A DNA stretch of 64,000 nucleotides from Streptomyces sioyaensis (GTDB lineage: Bacteria; Actinomycetota; Actinomycetes; Streptomycetales; Streptomycetaceae): the NCBI RefSeq assembly GCF_004122735.1, contig NZ_SDIF01000029.1, positions 1-64,000 of the forward strand, given 5' to 3'. The notes beneath the pieces are model-generated. The model had not been told where the DNA came from. It ran no database searches and was given only the letters and a program-made list of their open reading frames with translations. Position 1 is the first letter of the stretch. Every line of letters begins with the position of its first letter. Both the position numbers and the translations under genes were made by a program. This document shows, one piece after another, positions 1 to 7,592 of the stretch.

Positions 1-62
1 CCGTGGTCTTCGCCGAGGTCCGCACCCTCCGGGCCGCCGTGCACAGCGGCGAGTACGGCGGC
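1..62 (+). pseudogene. M20 family dipeptidase, internal fragment ending at an inverted junction
   Basis: The plus-strand frame from base 3 reads VVFAEVRTLRAAVHSGEYGG, which matches the part of M20 metallodipeptidases around the conserved HSG-(F/Y)-GG motif of the dimerisation domain. The match stops abruptly at about base 62. From there on the plus strand is the antisense of an M20 N-terminus. The fragment enters from outside the window. It is therefore either the left arm of a rearranged gene or an assembly fold-back. The family match is clear by eye; the mechanism is inference. Confidence 0.6.
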
Positions 63-331
63 GGGAGGCTGCCGGTGATGACGGGCGCGGTACCGGGGAG
101 GTTGAGCTCGCCGATATCGGCCACACCGGCGTCCCGGAGCAGGGCGACGAGCAGATCGCGGGCCTGGAGCACCGGTTCGGGGGAGAAGCCGGGGAAGGCG
201 ATCGACGGGATGGCCGCCAGCCGCTTGAGGTCGGCGCACACCCCGTCCATCAGGGCGTCGACGGTGGTCTCCAGAGCGCCGCCGGCCGCGCCGGCGCGGC
301 GGAAGGGCGGGTCGCCGGCGTTCTCGTGCAC
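63..331 (-). pseudogene. M20 family dipeptidase, N-terminal fragment (inverted)
   Basis: Reading leftward from GTG at 331, about 8 bases after a GAGAGG ribosome site, the protein resembles the N-terminus of M20 metallopeptidases: a helix, RLAAIPSIAFPGF, a DLLVALLRDAGV helix and TAPVITGSLPPP. An intact member would continue with the metal-binding HYDVVP stretch. Here the frame instead runs into antisense of another M20 segment near base 62. The gene cannot be functional as read. It is divergent from the TetR gene at 528, so it may once have been that regulator's target. Confidence 0.6.
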
Positions 332-375
332 CGCGGAACCCCTCTCCGTGGCGCCGTCGCCGCGCACACATCGAC

Positions 376-392
376 CTCCTGACTCCCTGTCA
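376..392. promoter_or_regulatory. Inverted repeat CCTGAC-N5-GTCAGG
   Basis: A perfect 6-bp inverted repeat with a 5-base spacer lies between the divergent M20 fragment and the TetR gene. It is a possible second operator or a small hairpin in the M20 leader. Only the symmetry is seen. Confidence 0.35.
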
Positions 393-457
393 GGGCCGAT
401 GCAGCATATCCGGCATGAGACGGTAAATGCTGATATGTGCGTGCGTGCTCTCGCCAC

Positions 458-477
458 GTCACTACGTTTATAGTGAC
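458..477. promoter_or_regulatory. Palindromic TetR-type operator over a bidirectional promoter
   Basis: The 20-mer gtcactacgtttatagtgac is a perfect 7-bp inverted repeat with a 6-base spacer. It contains TATAGT on the plus strand (469-474) and TATAAA on the minus strand, both good -10 candidates for the divergent TetR gene and M20 gene. Size and position fit autoregulation by the adjacent TetR protein. Confidence 0.6.
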
Positions 478-527
478 TCGCCCCTGCACCAGCAGGACGA
501 ACGAGCACGGCACGAAGGGCGCGCGGC

Positions 528-1130
528 GTGGCACGACGGCGGGAGCAGGTCCTGGACGCGGGGATCCAGGTACTGGGCAGCGACGGCGCGCGGCGCCTGA
601 CCTATCAGGCCGTGGACGCCGCGGCAGGGGTTCCGTCGGGCACCACCTCCAACTACTTCCGCAACCGGACGGCCCTGATCGACGGCATCGTCGACCACCT
701 CCAGGAGCGGGAGCACCGCGACTGGGAGGCCTTCGCCGCGGCGGCCGCCCCGGCCGATGCCGGTGAACTCGCCGATGCCGTCGGCCGGTTCCTGCGGTAC
801 GTGACCGGCCCCGAGCGCACCAGGACCGCCGCCCGCTTCGCGCTCTACCTGGAGTCCACGTCCCGGCCCGAGCTCCGCCCTGCGCTTACTCGCGGACGGG
901 AGGCCGTCGTCGGCTGGGGCGCGGAGTGGCTGCGGCGCTTCGGCTCGCCGGCACCGCGGCGGCACTGCGGGATCCTCCTCGACTACATGGACGGGGTGGT
1001 CTTCCGGCAACTCGCCTTCCCCGCCGAGGACTTCGACCCGGTTCCAGGGGTCCGCGAGCTGTTGTCCGGGCTGCTGGACCGAGCGCCGCAGGACCGGAAG
1101 ACGTACGGCGAGAGCCACCGCGCCGACTGA
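528..1130 (+). CDS. TetR/AcrR family transcriptional regulator
   Basis: A 200-residue protein of normal TetR length. The N-terminal helix-turn-helix (about residues 10-50) reads REQVLDAGIQVLGSDGARRL, then TYQAVDAAAGVPSGTTSNYF, the standard TetR recognition helix ending in an N-Y-F motif. The rest is a variable helical ligand domain. The GTG start follows an AAGGGCGCGCGG stretch. A 20-bp palindrome overlaps its likely -10 box, and an M20 peptidase fragment is divergent, so local and self repression is the simplest role. The ligand cannot be told from sequence. Confidence 0.9.
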   Translation: MARRREQVLDAGIQVLGSDGARRLTYQAVDAAAGVPSGTTSNYFRNRTALIDGIVDHLQEREHRDWEAFAAAAAPADAGELADAVGRFLRYVTGPERTRTAARFALYLESTSRPELRPALTRGREAVVGWGAEWLRRFGSPAPRRHCGILLDYMDGVVFRQLAFPAEDFDPVPGVRELLSGLLDRAPQDRKTYGESHRAD

Positions 1131-1153
1131 CGCCGTCTGCCCCTGCTCCCCCG

Positions 1154-1223
1154 CCGGAACAGCCCAACGGCCCGCAGGAGAGCCGCAGTTGGCGCTCCCG
1201 TACGGGCCGTTGCCCTGTTCCGG
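1154..1223. terminator. Bidirectional terminator hairpin
   Basis: The 21-bp arms 1154-1174 and 1203-1223 pair with only two central mismatches, and the loop bases add a further imperfect stem. It sits between the converging ends of the TetR gene and the permease gene, so it can end transcription from both sides. Confidence 0.7.
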
Positions 1224-1225
1224 CG

Positions 1226-2674
1226 TCAGTGGGCGGGCGCCGCCGCGGGCTCGCCGGCGCCGCCGTCGGTGGCGAGGCGCGGTGGTTGCGCGGCCTCCGG
1301 ATCGCCGGGGGCACCGGTGTCCGGCGCCGTTTCTGCGTCCCTGTTCCTGAAGTGGTTGAAGGCGAGGTTGAGGACGATGGCGACCAGACAGCCGGTGCTG
1401 ATGCCGGAGTCCAGGACGACCAGCAGGTTCTTGGGGAGGGCGTGGTAGAAGTCCGGCGCGGCGATCGGGATCAGCCCGATGCCGACGGCCGCCGCGACGA
1501 TCAGGGCGTTGTCGTCCTTCTCCATGGCGGCGGAGGCCAGCGTCTGGATGCCGCTGGCGGCCACCGAGCCGAACAGCACGATGCCGGCCCCACCGAGGAC
1601 CGGCAGCGGGACCAGCGAGATCACCGAGGCGGCCACCGGACACAGGCCCAGCACGATCAGGATCAGCCCGCCGGTCGCCACGACGTAGCGGCTGCGCACC
1701 TTGGTCATCGCGACCAGGCCGATGTTCTGGGCGAAGGCGCTGTTGGCGAAGCCGTTGAACAGCGGGCTGAGGGCCGTGCCCAGGGTGTCGGCGCGCAGTC
1801 CGCCCTCGATGGTGCGCTCGTCCGCCGGCCGGCCGACGATCTTGCCGAGGGCGAGCATGTCGGCCGTCGACTCGGTCATACAGACCAGCATCACGATGCA
1901 CATGGAGACGATCGCGGCGATGTCGAACTGCGGGGCACCGAAGTGGAACGGCGTCGGGAAACCGATCAGGGACGCCTTGCCGAGGGCGGAGAAGTGCGTG
2001 ATGCCGACGGGTATCGCGATCAGTGTGCCGGCGACCAGCCCGAGCAGGATCGCGATCTGCTGGAGGAAGCCGCGCAGCACCCGGCGCAGCACCAGCACGA
2101 TCACAAAGGTCAGCGCGGCCATCCCGATGTTGGTCAGCGAACCGAAGTCCGGAGCCTGCGGATTGCCGCCCTGGGACCAGTTGAAGGCCACCGGCAGCAG
2201 CGAGACGCCGATCAGGGTGATGACGGTGCCGGTGACCACCGGCGGGAAGAACCGTACGAGCTTGGAGAAGTACGGGGCGAGGAGGAACCCCAGTACACCG
2301 GCGACGATCACGGCACCGAAGATGACCGGCAGCGCATGGCCGGGGCTCTGGGCCTTGCCGATGGCGACCATCGGCGTGACCCCGGCGAAGGAGACCCCGT
2401 TCACGAACGGCAGCCGGGCGCCGACCTTCCAGAACCCCAGCGTCTGCAGCAGCGTCGCGATGCCCGCGGTGAACAGGCTGGCGCCCATCAGGAACGCGGT
2501 TTCGGTGGCGCCGAGCCCGCAGGCCGGCCCCACGATCATCGGCGGGGCCACCACACCCGCGTACATCGCGGCCACGTGCTGGAGGCCGCTGGTGATCATC
2601 TTCAGGGGCGGGAGGGTCTCGTCAACGGGGTGTTTCCGGTCCCCCTCCGACTTCTGCCCGGTCATTGCGGCCAC
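1226..2674 (-). CDS. NCS2 family urate/xanthine:proton symporter
   Basis: A 482-residue nucleobase transporter of the NCS2 (nucleobase-ascorbate) family, with about 12-14 hydrophobic helices. Family landmarks seen are QHVAAMYAGVVAPPMIVG in helix 1 and ADMLALGKIVGRPADERTIE with the GLRADTLGT stretch of the substrate-site region, typical of bacterial xanthine/urate permeases. The GTG start at 2674 lies 6 bases after AAGGAGG; an ATG three codons later is less well spaced. Its position next to 8-oxoguanine deaminase and uricase makes urate or xanthine the likely substrate. The C-terminal 40 residues are a charged, Ala/Pro-rich tail. Confidence 0.9.
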   Translation of the reverse strand: MAAMTGQKSEGDRKHPVDETLPPLKMITSGLQHVAAMYAGVVAPPMIVGPACGLGATETAFLMGASLFTAGIATLLQTLGFWKVGARLPFVNGVSFAGVTPMVAIGKAQSPGHALPVIFGAVIVAGVLGFLLAPYFSKLVRFFPPVVTGTVITLIGVSLLPVAFNWSQGGNPQAPDFGSLTNIGMAALTFVIVLVLRRVLRGFLQQIAILLGLVAGTLIAIPVGITHFSALGKASLIGFPTPFHFGAPQFDIAAIVSMCIVMLVCMTESTADMLALGKIVGRPADERTIEGGLRADTLGTALSPLFNGFANSAFAQNIGLVAMTKVRSRYVVATGGLILIVLGLCPVAASVISLVPLPVLGGAGIVLFGSVAASGIQTLASAAMEKDDNALIVAAAVGIGLIPIAAPDFYHALPKNLLVVLDSGISTGCLVAIVLNLAFNHFRNRDAETAPDTGAPGDPEAAQPPRLATDGGAGEPAAAPAH

Positions 2675-2712
2675 TGCGGGCCTCCTTCGTTTTCTGCGTC
2701 GCCGGAGCAGGC

Positions 2713-2720
2713 GATGCGAG
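2713..2720 (-). promoter_or_regulatory. CTCGCATC element in permease leader
   Basis: On the coding (minus) strand the octamer CTCGCATC lies 38 bases upstream of the permease start. The same octamer in the same orientation is found 32 bases before the OHCU decarboxylase gene and 39 bases before the second purine permease. It may be a common operator half-site or chance. Confidence 0.3.
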
Positions 2721-2827
2721 GCTGTCACGGAGGGCTTGCGAGGTGCTGCGTGGTGGAGATGTCGCCTGGTGAGCGGTGCTGCGTACGGGTGCGCTTGTGG
2801 CGCGTGGACGGCGGCAGGTCCGACCGT

Positions 2828-2895
2828 CCCGGGGGTGCGGGCAGTACCCGTACCCCCGGGTCCGGCGCTTGTGGATCCCGCTCGGATCCACAAGC
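2828..2895. terminator. Two tandem hairpins between deaminase and permease
   Basis: Hairpin A has 14-bp arms 2828-2841 and 2847-2860 (one G-T pair). Hairpin B has perfect 12-bp arms 2867-2878 and 2884-2895 around CGCTC. Both follow the stop codon of the 8-oxoguanine deaminase gene and precede the permease on the same strand. They could terminate the deaminase transcript, or partly attenuate read-through into the permease. No U-tract is visible, as is usual for Streptomyces. Confidence 0.65.
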
Positions 2896-2959
2896 CCGGC
2901 CGGGAGCCGTCCCTCCCGGCCGAGTCAGGGGTCGTCGGCCGATGGACCGCGCCGCGGGG

Positions 2960-4363
2960 TCAGTCCCCGGCGGCGATCCGGGCCAGACGCTGTGCCTCGG
3001 CCCGCGCGGTGCGGGCGAGGGTGTCCTCGTCGACGTTGCTGAGGTGGTTGTCCTCGACGACCGGCCGGCCGCCGACGAGGGAGAGGGTGACCGGTGCGGG
3101 CGGGCCGAAGACCAGCGCGGTGACCGGGTCGGCGATGGAGGAGTGGCCGAGGCCGTCCAGCTTCCACAGCACCAGGTCGGCGAGCTTGCCGGCCTCCAGC
3201 GAACCGATCTCGGCGGTCCGGCCGAGGACCTGCGCACCGCCGTACGTGCCCAGCCGCAGCGCCTTGCGGGCGTTCAGCGCGGCCTCCCGGTGGGCGCCGA
3301 GGCGGTTGATCAGCAGGGCGTTGCGCAGCTCGGTGTGGAGTTCGCCGGACTCGTTGGAGGCGGTGCCGTCCACACCGAGGCCGACCGGGACGCCGGCCGC
3401 CAGCATGTCGGGGACGCGGGCGATGCCGGCCGCGAGGCGGGCGTTGGAGGACGGGCAGTGCGCCACGCCGGTGCCGGTGCGGGCGAAGGCGGCGATGTCG
3501 GAGTCGTTCATGTGGACGCAGTGCGCCATCCACACGTCGTCACCGAGCCAGCCGGTCGACTCGAAGTAGTCGGTGGGGCCCATGCCGAAGAGCTCGTGGC
3601 AGAACTTCTCCTCCTCCACGGTCTCCGAGCCGTGGGTGTGCAGCCGCACGCCCTTGCGGCGGGCCAGCTTCGCGCCCTCCCGCATGAGTTCGGTGGAGAC
3701 GGAGAACGGCGAGCAGGGCGCGGCGGCGATGTGCACCATCGAGCCGAAGGAGGCGTCGTGGTGCCGGTCGATGGCCTCTTCGGTCGCCAGCAGGGCGCCC
3801 TCGGTGGTCTCGACGGCGAAGTCCGGGGGCAGCCCGCCGTCCTTCTCGCTGCGGTCCATGGAGCCGCGGGCCAGGGTGATCCGGGCGCCGATCTCGGCGG
3901 CGGCGGCCAGTTCGGCGCCGACGAGGTCGCCGGAGCCGCGGGGGAAGACGTAGTGGTGGTCGGAGGCGGTGGTGACGCCGCCCTTGACCATCATGCCGAG
4001 CGAGCCCTGGGTGGCCGCGGCGAGCATCGGGGCGTCGATCCGCGCCCAGGTCGGGTAGAGCGCGACCAGCCAGTTGAACAGGTTGTGGTCGGTGGCCAGC
4101 CCGCGGGTGATCCACTGGTAGAAGTGGTGGTGGGTGTTGACCAGGCCGGGCGTGACCAGATGTCCGGTGCCGTCCACCCGGCGTACGACACCCGGAAGAC
4201 CCTCGGGCGCCTTGCCCGCACCCACCGACTCGATGAGGTTGCCGGCGACCACCACATGGCCGGTGGCGTACTCGGTGTCCTGGGCGTCGACGGTCGCGAG
4301 GGCACAGTTCTCGATGACGATGCGCCGCGTCTCCGCGCCGTCAGGGGATGCCGATGCAGCCAT
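2960..4363 (-). CDS. 8-oxoguanine deaminase (amidohydrolase superfamily)
   Basis: A 467-residue amidohydrolase of the atrazine chlorohydrolase-like subgroup. It has the metal-binding H-x-H at residues 78-80 (NTHHHFYQW), the later metal His in RLHTHGSE, another in MAHCVH, and the catalytic Asp in GLGVDGTASNES. Deamination of 8-oxoguanine would yield urate directly, which fits the uricase gene next door. Guanine is an alternative substrate that sequence alone cannot exclude. ATG at 4363 follows AAGGAAAG. The gene is co-directional with the uricase operon but separated from it by a terminator-like hairpin and 318 bases. Confidence 0.85.
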   Translation of the reverse strand: MAASASPDGAETRRIVIENCALATVDAQDTEYATGHVVVAGNLIESVGAGKAPEGLPGVVRRVDGTGHLVTPGLVNTHHHFYQWITRGLATDHNLFNWLVALYPTWARIDAPMLAAATQGSLGMMVKGGVTTASDHHYVFPRGSGDLVGAELAAAAEIGARITLARGSMDRSEKDGGLPPDFAVETTEGALLATEEAIDRHHDASFGSMVHIAAAPCSPFSVSTELMREGAKLARRKGVRLHTHGSETVEEEKFCHELFGMGPTDYFESTGWLGDDVWMAHCVHMNDSDIAAFARTGTGVAHCPSSNARLAAGIARVPDMLAAGVPVGLGVDGTASNESGELHTELRNALLINRLGAHREAALNARKALRLGTYGGAQVLGRTAEIGSLEAGKLADLVLWKLDGLGHSSIADPVTALVFGPPAPVTLSLVGGRPVVEDNHLSNVDEDTLARTARAEAQRLARIAAGD

Positions 4364-4628
4364 GGTGCTTTCCTTCGTTCGGTTCCGGCATGGGGATCCC
4401 CCTGGACGGGTCAGGTCCCGCCGCTCGCACGACGTCGGGAGCGGGGGACGGTCTCGGTCCCAGGGGGAGGGCACGGCATGGCCCTACGGAATTGAGTGCC
4501 GGAGCCGGGCGGGACGGCCGGGTGGGCCGCCGCCCGTGGGGTGCTCCGGGTGCCGAATGAGGGGAAGCGCAGCGGGAGCAGGAGCGCGTGTGCGCCGGCT
4601 GTGTCACAGGTCGCTCCCCTCGGGGTGC
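4364..4628. other. Intergenic region upstream of 8-oxoguanine deaminase
   Basis: About 265 bases without a convincing gene. It should hold the promoter of the deaminase gene. No repeat of the uricase/catalase palindrome was seen here. Confidence 0.5.
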
Positions 4629-4663
4629 GTGCCCCTCCCCGCCGCGGGGCGGGGAGCGGGCAC
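4629..4663 (-). terminator. Terminator of the uricase operon
   Basis: Arms GTGCCCCTCCCCGCC and GGCGGGGAGCGGGCAC pair with a single bulged base around a GCGG loop. The hairpin begins 19 bases after the uricase stop codon on the same strand. Confidence 0.75.
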
Positions 4664-4681
4664 GGCGTGGCGTCGGGACGC

Positions 4682-5629
4682 TCAGAGGTTGGTCAGATCC
4701 ACGGGGATCCGGGCTTCGACACCGTCGCGCAGGACGGTGGCTTCGATCAGGCCGTACGGGCGGTCCGCCGCGTAGTAGACGGCTCCGTCGGGGGTGTCGT
4801 TCTTGATTCCGAACGGCTCCAGATCCACCAGGAAGTGGTGCTTGTTCGGGAGGGAGAAGCGGATCTCGTCGATCTCGGAGCGATGGTTGATCACGCGTGA
4901 TCCCATCTGGTACAGCGTCTGCTGGAGCGAGAGGCTGTAGGTCTCCGCGAACGCCTGCAGGATGTGCTTCTTGACCTGCTCGTACGAACGCTCCCAGCCG
5001 GGCATCCGCTGGTCGTCGTCGGTCCAGTTGAACCGCCAGCGGGCGGACACCTCGGTGGCCAGGATGCGGTCGTAGGCCTCTTTCAGGGTCGTGTACTTGT
5101 CCTTGATGTAGCCCCAGAACTCCGAGTTGGTGGAGTTCATCACCACGAGGTCCTTGAGACCGGAGATGACCTGCCACCGCTCACCGTCGTAGGTGATCTC
5201 GGTCAGCCGGGTCTCCTGGCCCTTGCGGACGAAGGAGTGGTTGACCTCGTCGGAGCCGATGAAGCGGGAGTTGGCGTCGGAGCCGGCGATCCGCTCCCAG
5301 GCGTACTCCTCGATCCGGATGCGGGCCCGGTGGATCGGCTCCTGACTGGTGACGAAGTGCCGGGCCAGATGGATGCCGAACTGCTCGGCCGACTCGATCC
5401 CGTACTCCTTGGCGAAGGCGTAGACGGTGTTCTTGGTCGTATCGGTGGGCAGGCAGTGGGCGTTGGAGCCGGAGAGGTGGACCTCTTCGAGATCGCCGGA
5501 GAGCGAGACCGAGACGTTCAGGTCCTTGATGTGGTGGGTGTCCCCCTCGCGGGTGATCTTGACGACGCGGTTTTCCGCTTTGCCGTACTGGTTCTGGCCG
5601 AGCATCACCGGGCGGGAATGGGCAGTCAT
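4682..5629 (-). CDS. pucL: Urate oxidase (uricase)
   Basis: A 315-residue cofactor-free uricase, normal family length, built from two T-fold repeats. It oxidises urate to 5-hydroxyisourate with release of H2O2. Active-site regions are visible: GKAENRVVKI near the N-terminus (catalytic Lys), LPTDTTKNTVYA (catalytic Thr), NSTNSEFWGY and the QQTLYQMG segment of the second repeat. No signal peptide and no peroxisomal-type tail. ATG at 5629 is 7 bases from the hydrolase stop, so it is third in the OHCU decarboxylase-HIU hydrolase-uricase operon. Its H2O2 makes the nearby catalase functionally relevant. Confidence 0.97.
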   Translation of the reverse strand: MTAHSRPVMLGQNQYGKAENRVVKITREGDTHHIKDLNVSVSLSGDLEEVHLSGSNAHCLPTDTTKNTVYAFAKEYGIESAEQFGIHLARHFVTSQEPIHRARIRIEEYAWERIAGSDANSRFIGSDEVNHSFVRKGQETRLTEITYDGERWQVISGLKDLVVMNSTNSEFWGYIKDKYTTLKEAYDRILATEVSARWRFNWTDDDQRMPGWERSYEQVKKHILQAFAETYSLSLQQTLYQMGSRVINHRSEIDEIRFSLPNKHHFLVDLEPFGIKNDTPDGAVYYAADRPYGLIEATVLRDGVEARIPVDLTNL

Positions 5630-5636
5630 GTCGGTG

Positions 5637-6044
5637 CTAGCTCCCTCGGTATACGGAGTAGCCGAACGGGTTGAGCAGCAGCGGTACGTGATAGTGCTCG
5701 CCCGGAGTGACGGCAAAGGTGATTGCCACCTCCGGGAAGAAGACTCCGCTGTCCCTTGCGCGGGGGGCGTCCTGCTGTTCCTCGGCTTGCTGGTGTGCCT
5801 TGCTGGATACGAAGTACTCCTCGACGGCGAAGTCGAGGCGCACATGGGTGGTGCCGTCCGGCAGCGCCGGCAGGTCCTTGCAGCGTCCGTCCGCGTCGGT
5901 CGTGGACGCGCCGTGGGCGGTCCAGGCGGCGTCGCTGCCGGAGCGCACCGAAAGCGTGAGGGCGACGCCCTCCGCGGGGCAGCCCACGCTGGTGTCCAGG
6001 ATGTGCGTGGACACCGACGTCCGTGCAGCCGTCTCGCCGCTCAT
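5637..6044 (-). CDS. uraH: 5-hydroxyisourate hydrolase (transthyretin-like)
   Basis: A 135-residue transthyretin-related enzyme that hydrolyses 5-hydroxyisourate to OHCU. The N-terminal catalytic segment is STHILDTSVGCPAEGV, a central DGRCKDL stretch is present, and the protein ends in the family signature Y-R-G-S. There is an unusual Gln/Glu-rich insertion (AHQQAEEQQDAPRARDSG) in the middle. Its ATG overlaps the stop of the OHCU decarboxylase gene by 4 bases (ATGA), so translation is probably coupled. Confidence 0.95.
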   Translation of the reverse strand: MSGETAARTSVSTHILDTSVGCPAEGVALTLSVRSGSDAAWTAHGASTTDADGRCKDLPALPDGTTHVRLDFAVEEYFVSSKAHQQAEEQQDAPRARDSGVFFPEVAITFAVTPGEHYHVPLLLNPFGYSVYRGS

Positions 6045-6592
6045 GCTGCGTCTCCTTCTGCGCGCTGCGCGCTACGGGTCAGGCGGATGCGGTTGATCTT
6101 GCCGAGCTCCACCCGCACGATCTCTCGTTCCTGGTCCGGCGTGTTGTCGATCCGGTGCCGGATCGCGTCCCGCATCTGCTCACCGGTGCGGCCGGAGGCG
6201 CAGATCAGGAAGGTGTGCCCGAACTTCTCCTGGTAGGCCAGGTTGAGTTCGAGCATCTCCGCCTTGAGCGCGGCACCGGCGCCGGCCATCCCGCTCTGCT
6301 CGCGGTGCGAGGTCGGGTCTCCGGGCCTGGGCCGGCCGATGGGCGGGTGCCCGGCCACCGCCTCGGCCAGATCGTCCGCGGTCAGCTCGGCCATGGCGGC
6401 GTCGCTCGCGGCGCACAGGGCGTCGGTGGTGGTGTAGGGGCGCCCGGCGAGAATCCGGTCTCCCCATGCCCGGCTGGCACACACCTCGTGCAGGGCGGCC
6501 CGGGCCGTCCTGTCGTCGGCGGCGTTGAGCCGGCTGAGCCCCGGCGGGGGCACGGGGGTGTCCCCCGTCGAGCGCGGTGAACTCGAAGACAC
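6041..6592 (-). CDS. uraD: 2-oxo-4-hydroxy-4-carboxy-5-ureidoimidazoline decarboxylase
   Basis: A 183-residue OHCU decarboxylase, which forms (S)-allantoin. Family features are GLSRLNAAD at the N-terminus, HPPIGRP, the SHREQSGMAG stretch with the substrate region, and the NLAYQEKFGHTFLICASGR core. The start is GTG at 6592, 6 bases after GGAGG; upstream codons in frame lack a ribosome site. It is the first gene of the uricase operon. A clear promoter with an overlapping palindrome lies about 90 bases upstream. Confidence 0.93.
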   Translation of the reverse strand: MSSSSPRSTGDTPVPPPGLSRLNAADDRTARAALHEVCASRAWGDRILAGRPYTTTDALCAASDAAMAELTADDLAEAVAGHPPIGRPRPGDPTSHREQSGMAGAGAALKAEMLELNLAYQEKFGHTFLICASGRTGEQMRDAIRHRIDNTPDQEREIVRVELGKINRIRLTRSAQRAEGDAA

Positions 6593-6624
6593 GGGAAGCC
6601 TCCGTGGCAGGTGGTGCGGCAGGT

Positions 6625-6632
6625 GATGCGAG
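6625..6632 (-). promoter_or_regulatory. CTCGCATC element in uricase-operon leader
   Basis: Same octamer and orientation as at 2713 and 32186, here 32 bases before the GTG start and downstream of the predicted transcription start. Significance is uncertain. Confidence 0.3.
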
Positions 6633-6653
6633 ACAGCTCTGGTTGGCTGGAAA

Positions 6654-6700
6654 CAGCTAAGACCCCCGGCCACACCACGTCAACACTTTGTTGAAAAGTT
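6654..6700 (-). promoter_or_regulatory. Promoter and operator of the uricase operon
   Basis: On the minus strand, TTGACG serves as -35, followed after 17-18 bases by TTAGCT/TAGCTG as -10. A palindrome TCAACA-AAG-TGTTGA (plus-strand 6680-6694) overlaps the -35. Twenty of 21 surrounding bases match the catalase promoter (9675-9697), so one regulator probably binds both. Confidence 0.65.
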
Positions 6701-6792
6701 GGTGACACAAAAGCCACCGTCGGGTGATTCCGGACGGAAATGCCGCCCCGCCCGCCGCTCTCCTCGCGCCGCTCGCCCCTCTGCCTGTCCCG

Positions 6793-7191
6793 CTACTCGC
6801 CCGCCGTCTGCGCCCCGGGCTCCCGCGCGGCGCTTTCGCGGTTCAGGTAGTTGTAGACGGTGAAGCGGCTGACGCCGAGGGCGGTCGCGACCGTTTCGAC
6901 GCCGTGGCGGACCGAGAAGGCGCCCCGGGACTCCAGGATCCGCACCACCGACTGCTTGGTCTTGCGGTCCAGCTCCGCCAGCGGCTTGCCGTGCCGGCGC
7001 TGGAGCTCGACGAGGATGTGGTCGAGGGACTCCGACAGGTGGGGGAGGCGTACGGCCACCCGGTCCTGCCCCTCCCAGGTCAGCACGACGTCATCACCCT
7101 GGGCCTGGTCCGGTGCGACCAGCCGGCCGCCCATGGCATCGACCAGCGGCTTGACGGCCCGGACGAACGGGTGGTCGGCGGGCTCCGTCAC
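6793..7191 (-). CDS. HTH regulator with YheO/DauR-type C-terminal domain
   Basis: A 132-residue protein. The C-terminal half (about residues 75-120) is a helix-turn-helix of the HTH_22 type: KQSVVRILESRGAFSVRHG, then VETVATALGVSRFTVYNYL. The N-terminal half lacks the full PAS-like domain of YheO proteins, so it is a shortened version. GTG overlaps the stop of the preceding small gene by 4 bases. Lying between the uricase operon and the divergent glyoxylate-assimilation genes, it is a candidate local regulator; its target is not shown by the sequence. Confidence 0.75.
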   Translation of the reverse strand: MTEPADHPFVRAVKPLVDAMGGRLVAPDQAQGDDVVLTWEGQDRVAVRLPHLSESLDHILVELQRRHGKPLAELDRKTKQSVVRILESRGAFSVRHGVETVATALGVSRFTVYNYLNRESAAREPGAQTAGE

Positions 7192-7457
7192 GTCGCCGCC
7201 CCCTCGCCGCGCCCGGCGTCCGCGATCACGTTGACCTGGAGGGAGACCCGGGTGGCGCCCGCCTCCAGGGCCTCCCGCAGCAGGGCGTTCACCGCACCGA
7301 GCACCTGGTCCGCGTCACCCTCGGCCGTATTGCCGAACGGGCCGACGTCGACGGCGTCCAGTGCGGCGCCCGTGACGACCTCCCGCGCCACCACCGCATG
7401 CGGGGGCGCCTCGTCCAGGTCGAACGGCTCCGTCGTGAACTCCACTCTCAATCGCAC
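7188..7457 (-). CDS. Thiamine-binding-protein-like small protein (UPF0045 fold)
   Basis: An 89-residue cytosolic protein resembling the MTH1187/YkoF-like thiamine-binding family: a beta strand RLRVEFTTEPF, TAEGDADQVLGAVNALLREALEAGA helix and RVSLQVNVI strand. The chosen GTG at 7457 has GTAGG 9 bases upstream; a TTG nine bases earlier has no spacing. It is translationally coupled to the HTH regulator. Whether it binds thiamine or a purine-related ligand is unknown; a ligand-sensing partner for the regulator is conceivable. Confidence 0.6.
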   Translation of the reverse strand: MRLRVEFTTEPFDLDEAPPHAVVAREVVTGAALDAVDVGPFGNTAEGDADQVLGAVNALLREALEAGATRVSLQVNVIADAGRGEGAAT

Positions 7458-7513
7458 GTCGCTCAACCTACGCGCGGTTCGGCCCGGCCACCAGAAATTG
7501 CCCCGGGGCCCCC

Positions 7514-7543
7514 TTGACAGTCTCCGAGCCCGCCAGGCAGTGT
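7514..7543 (+). promoter_or_regulatory. Promoter of hyi-glxR
   Basis: A perfect TTGACA (7514-7519) and CAGTGT (7538-7543) are 18 bases apart, 50 bases before the hydroxypyruvate isomerase start. The downstream stretch contains two GTTCCA direct repeats (about 7542 and 7563), a possible regulator site. Confidence 0.6.
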
Positions 7544-7592
7544 TCCATTAAGCAGAAAAACAGTTCCACTATCCGGAAGGGGCGCCGGCCTG

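Noticed and set aside
926..4495. A 1189-codon plus-strand open frame
   Set aside because: It is antisense to the permease and 8-oxoguanine deaminase. Its protein is a low-complexity Gly/Arg/Asp sequence with no family, a usual artefact of high GC.
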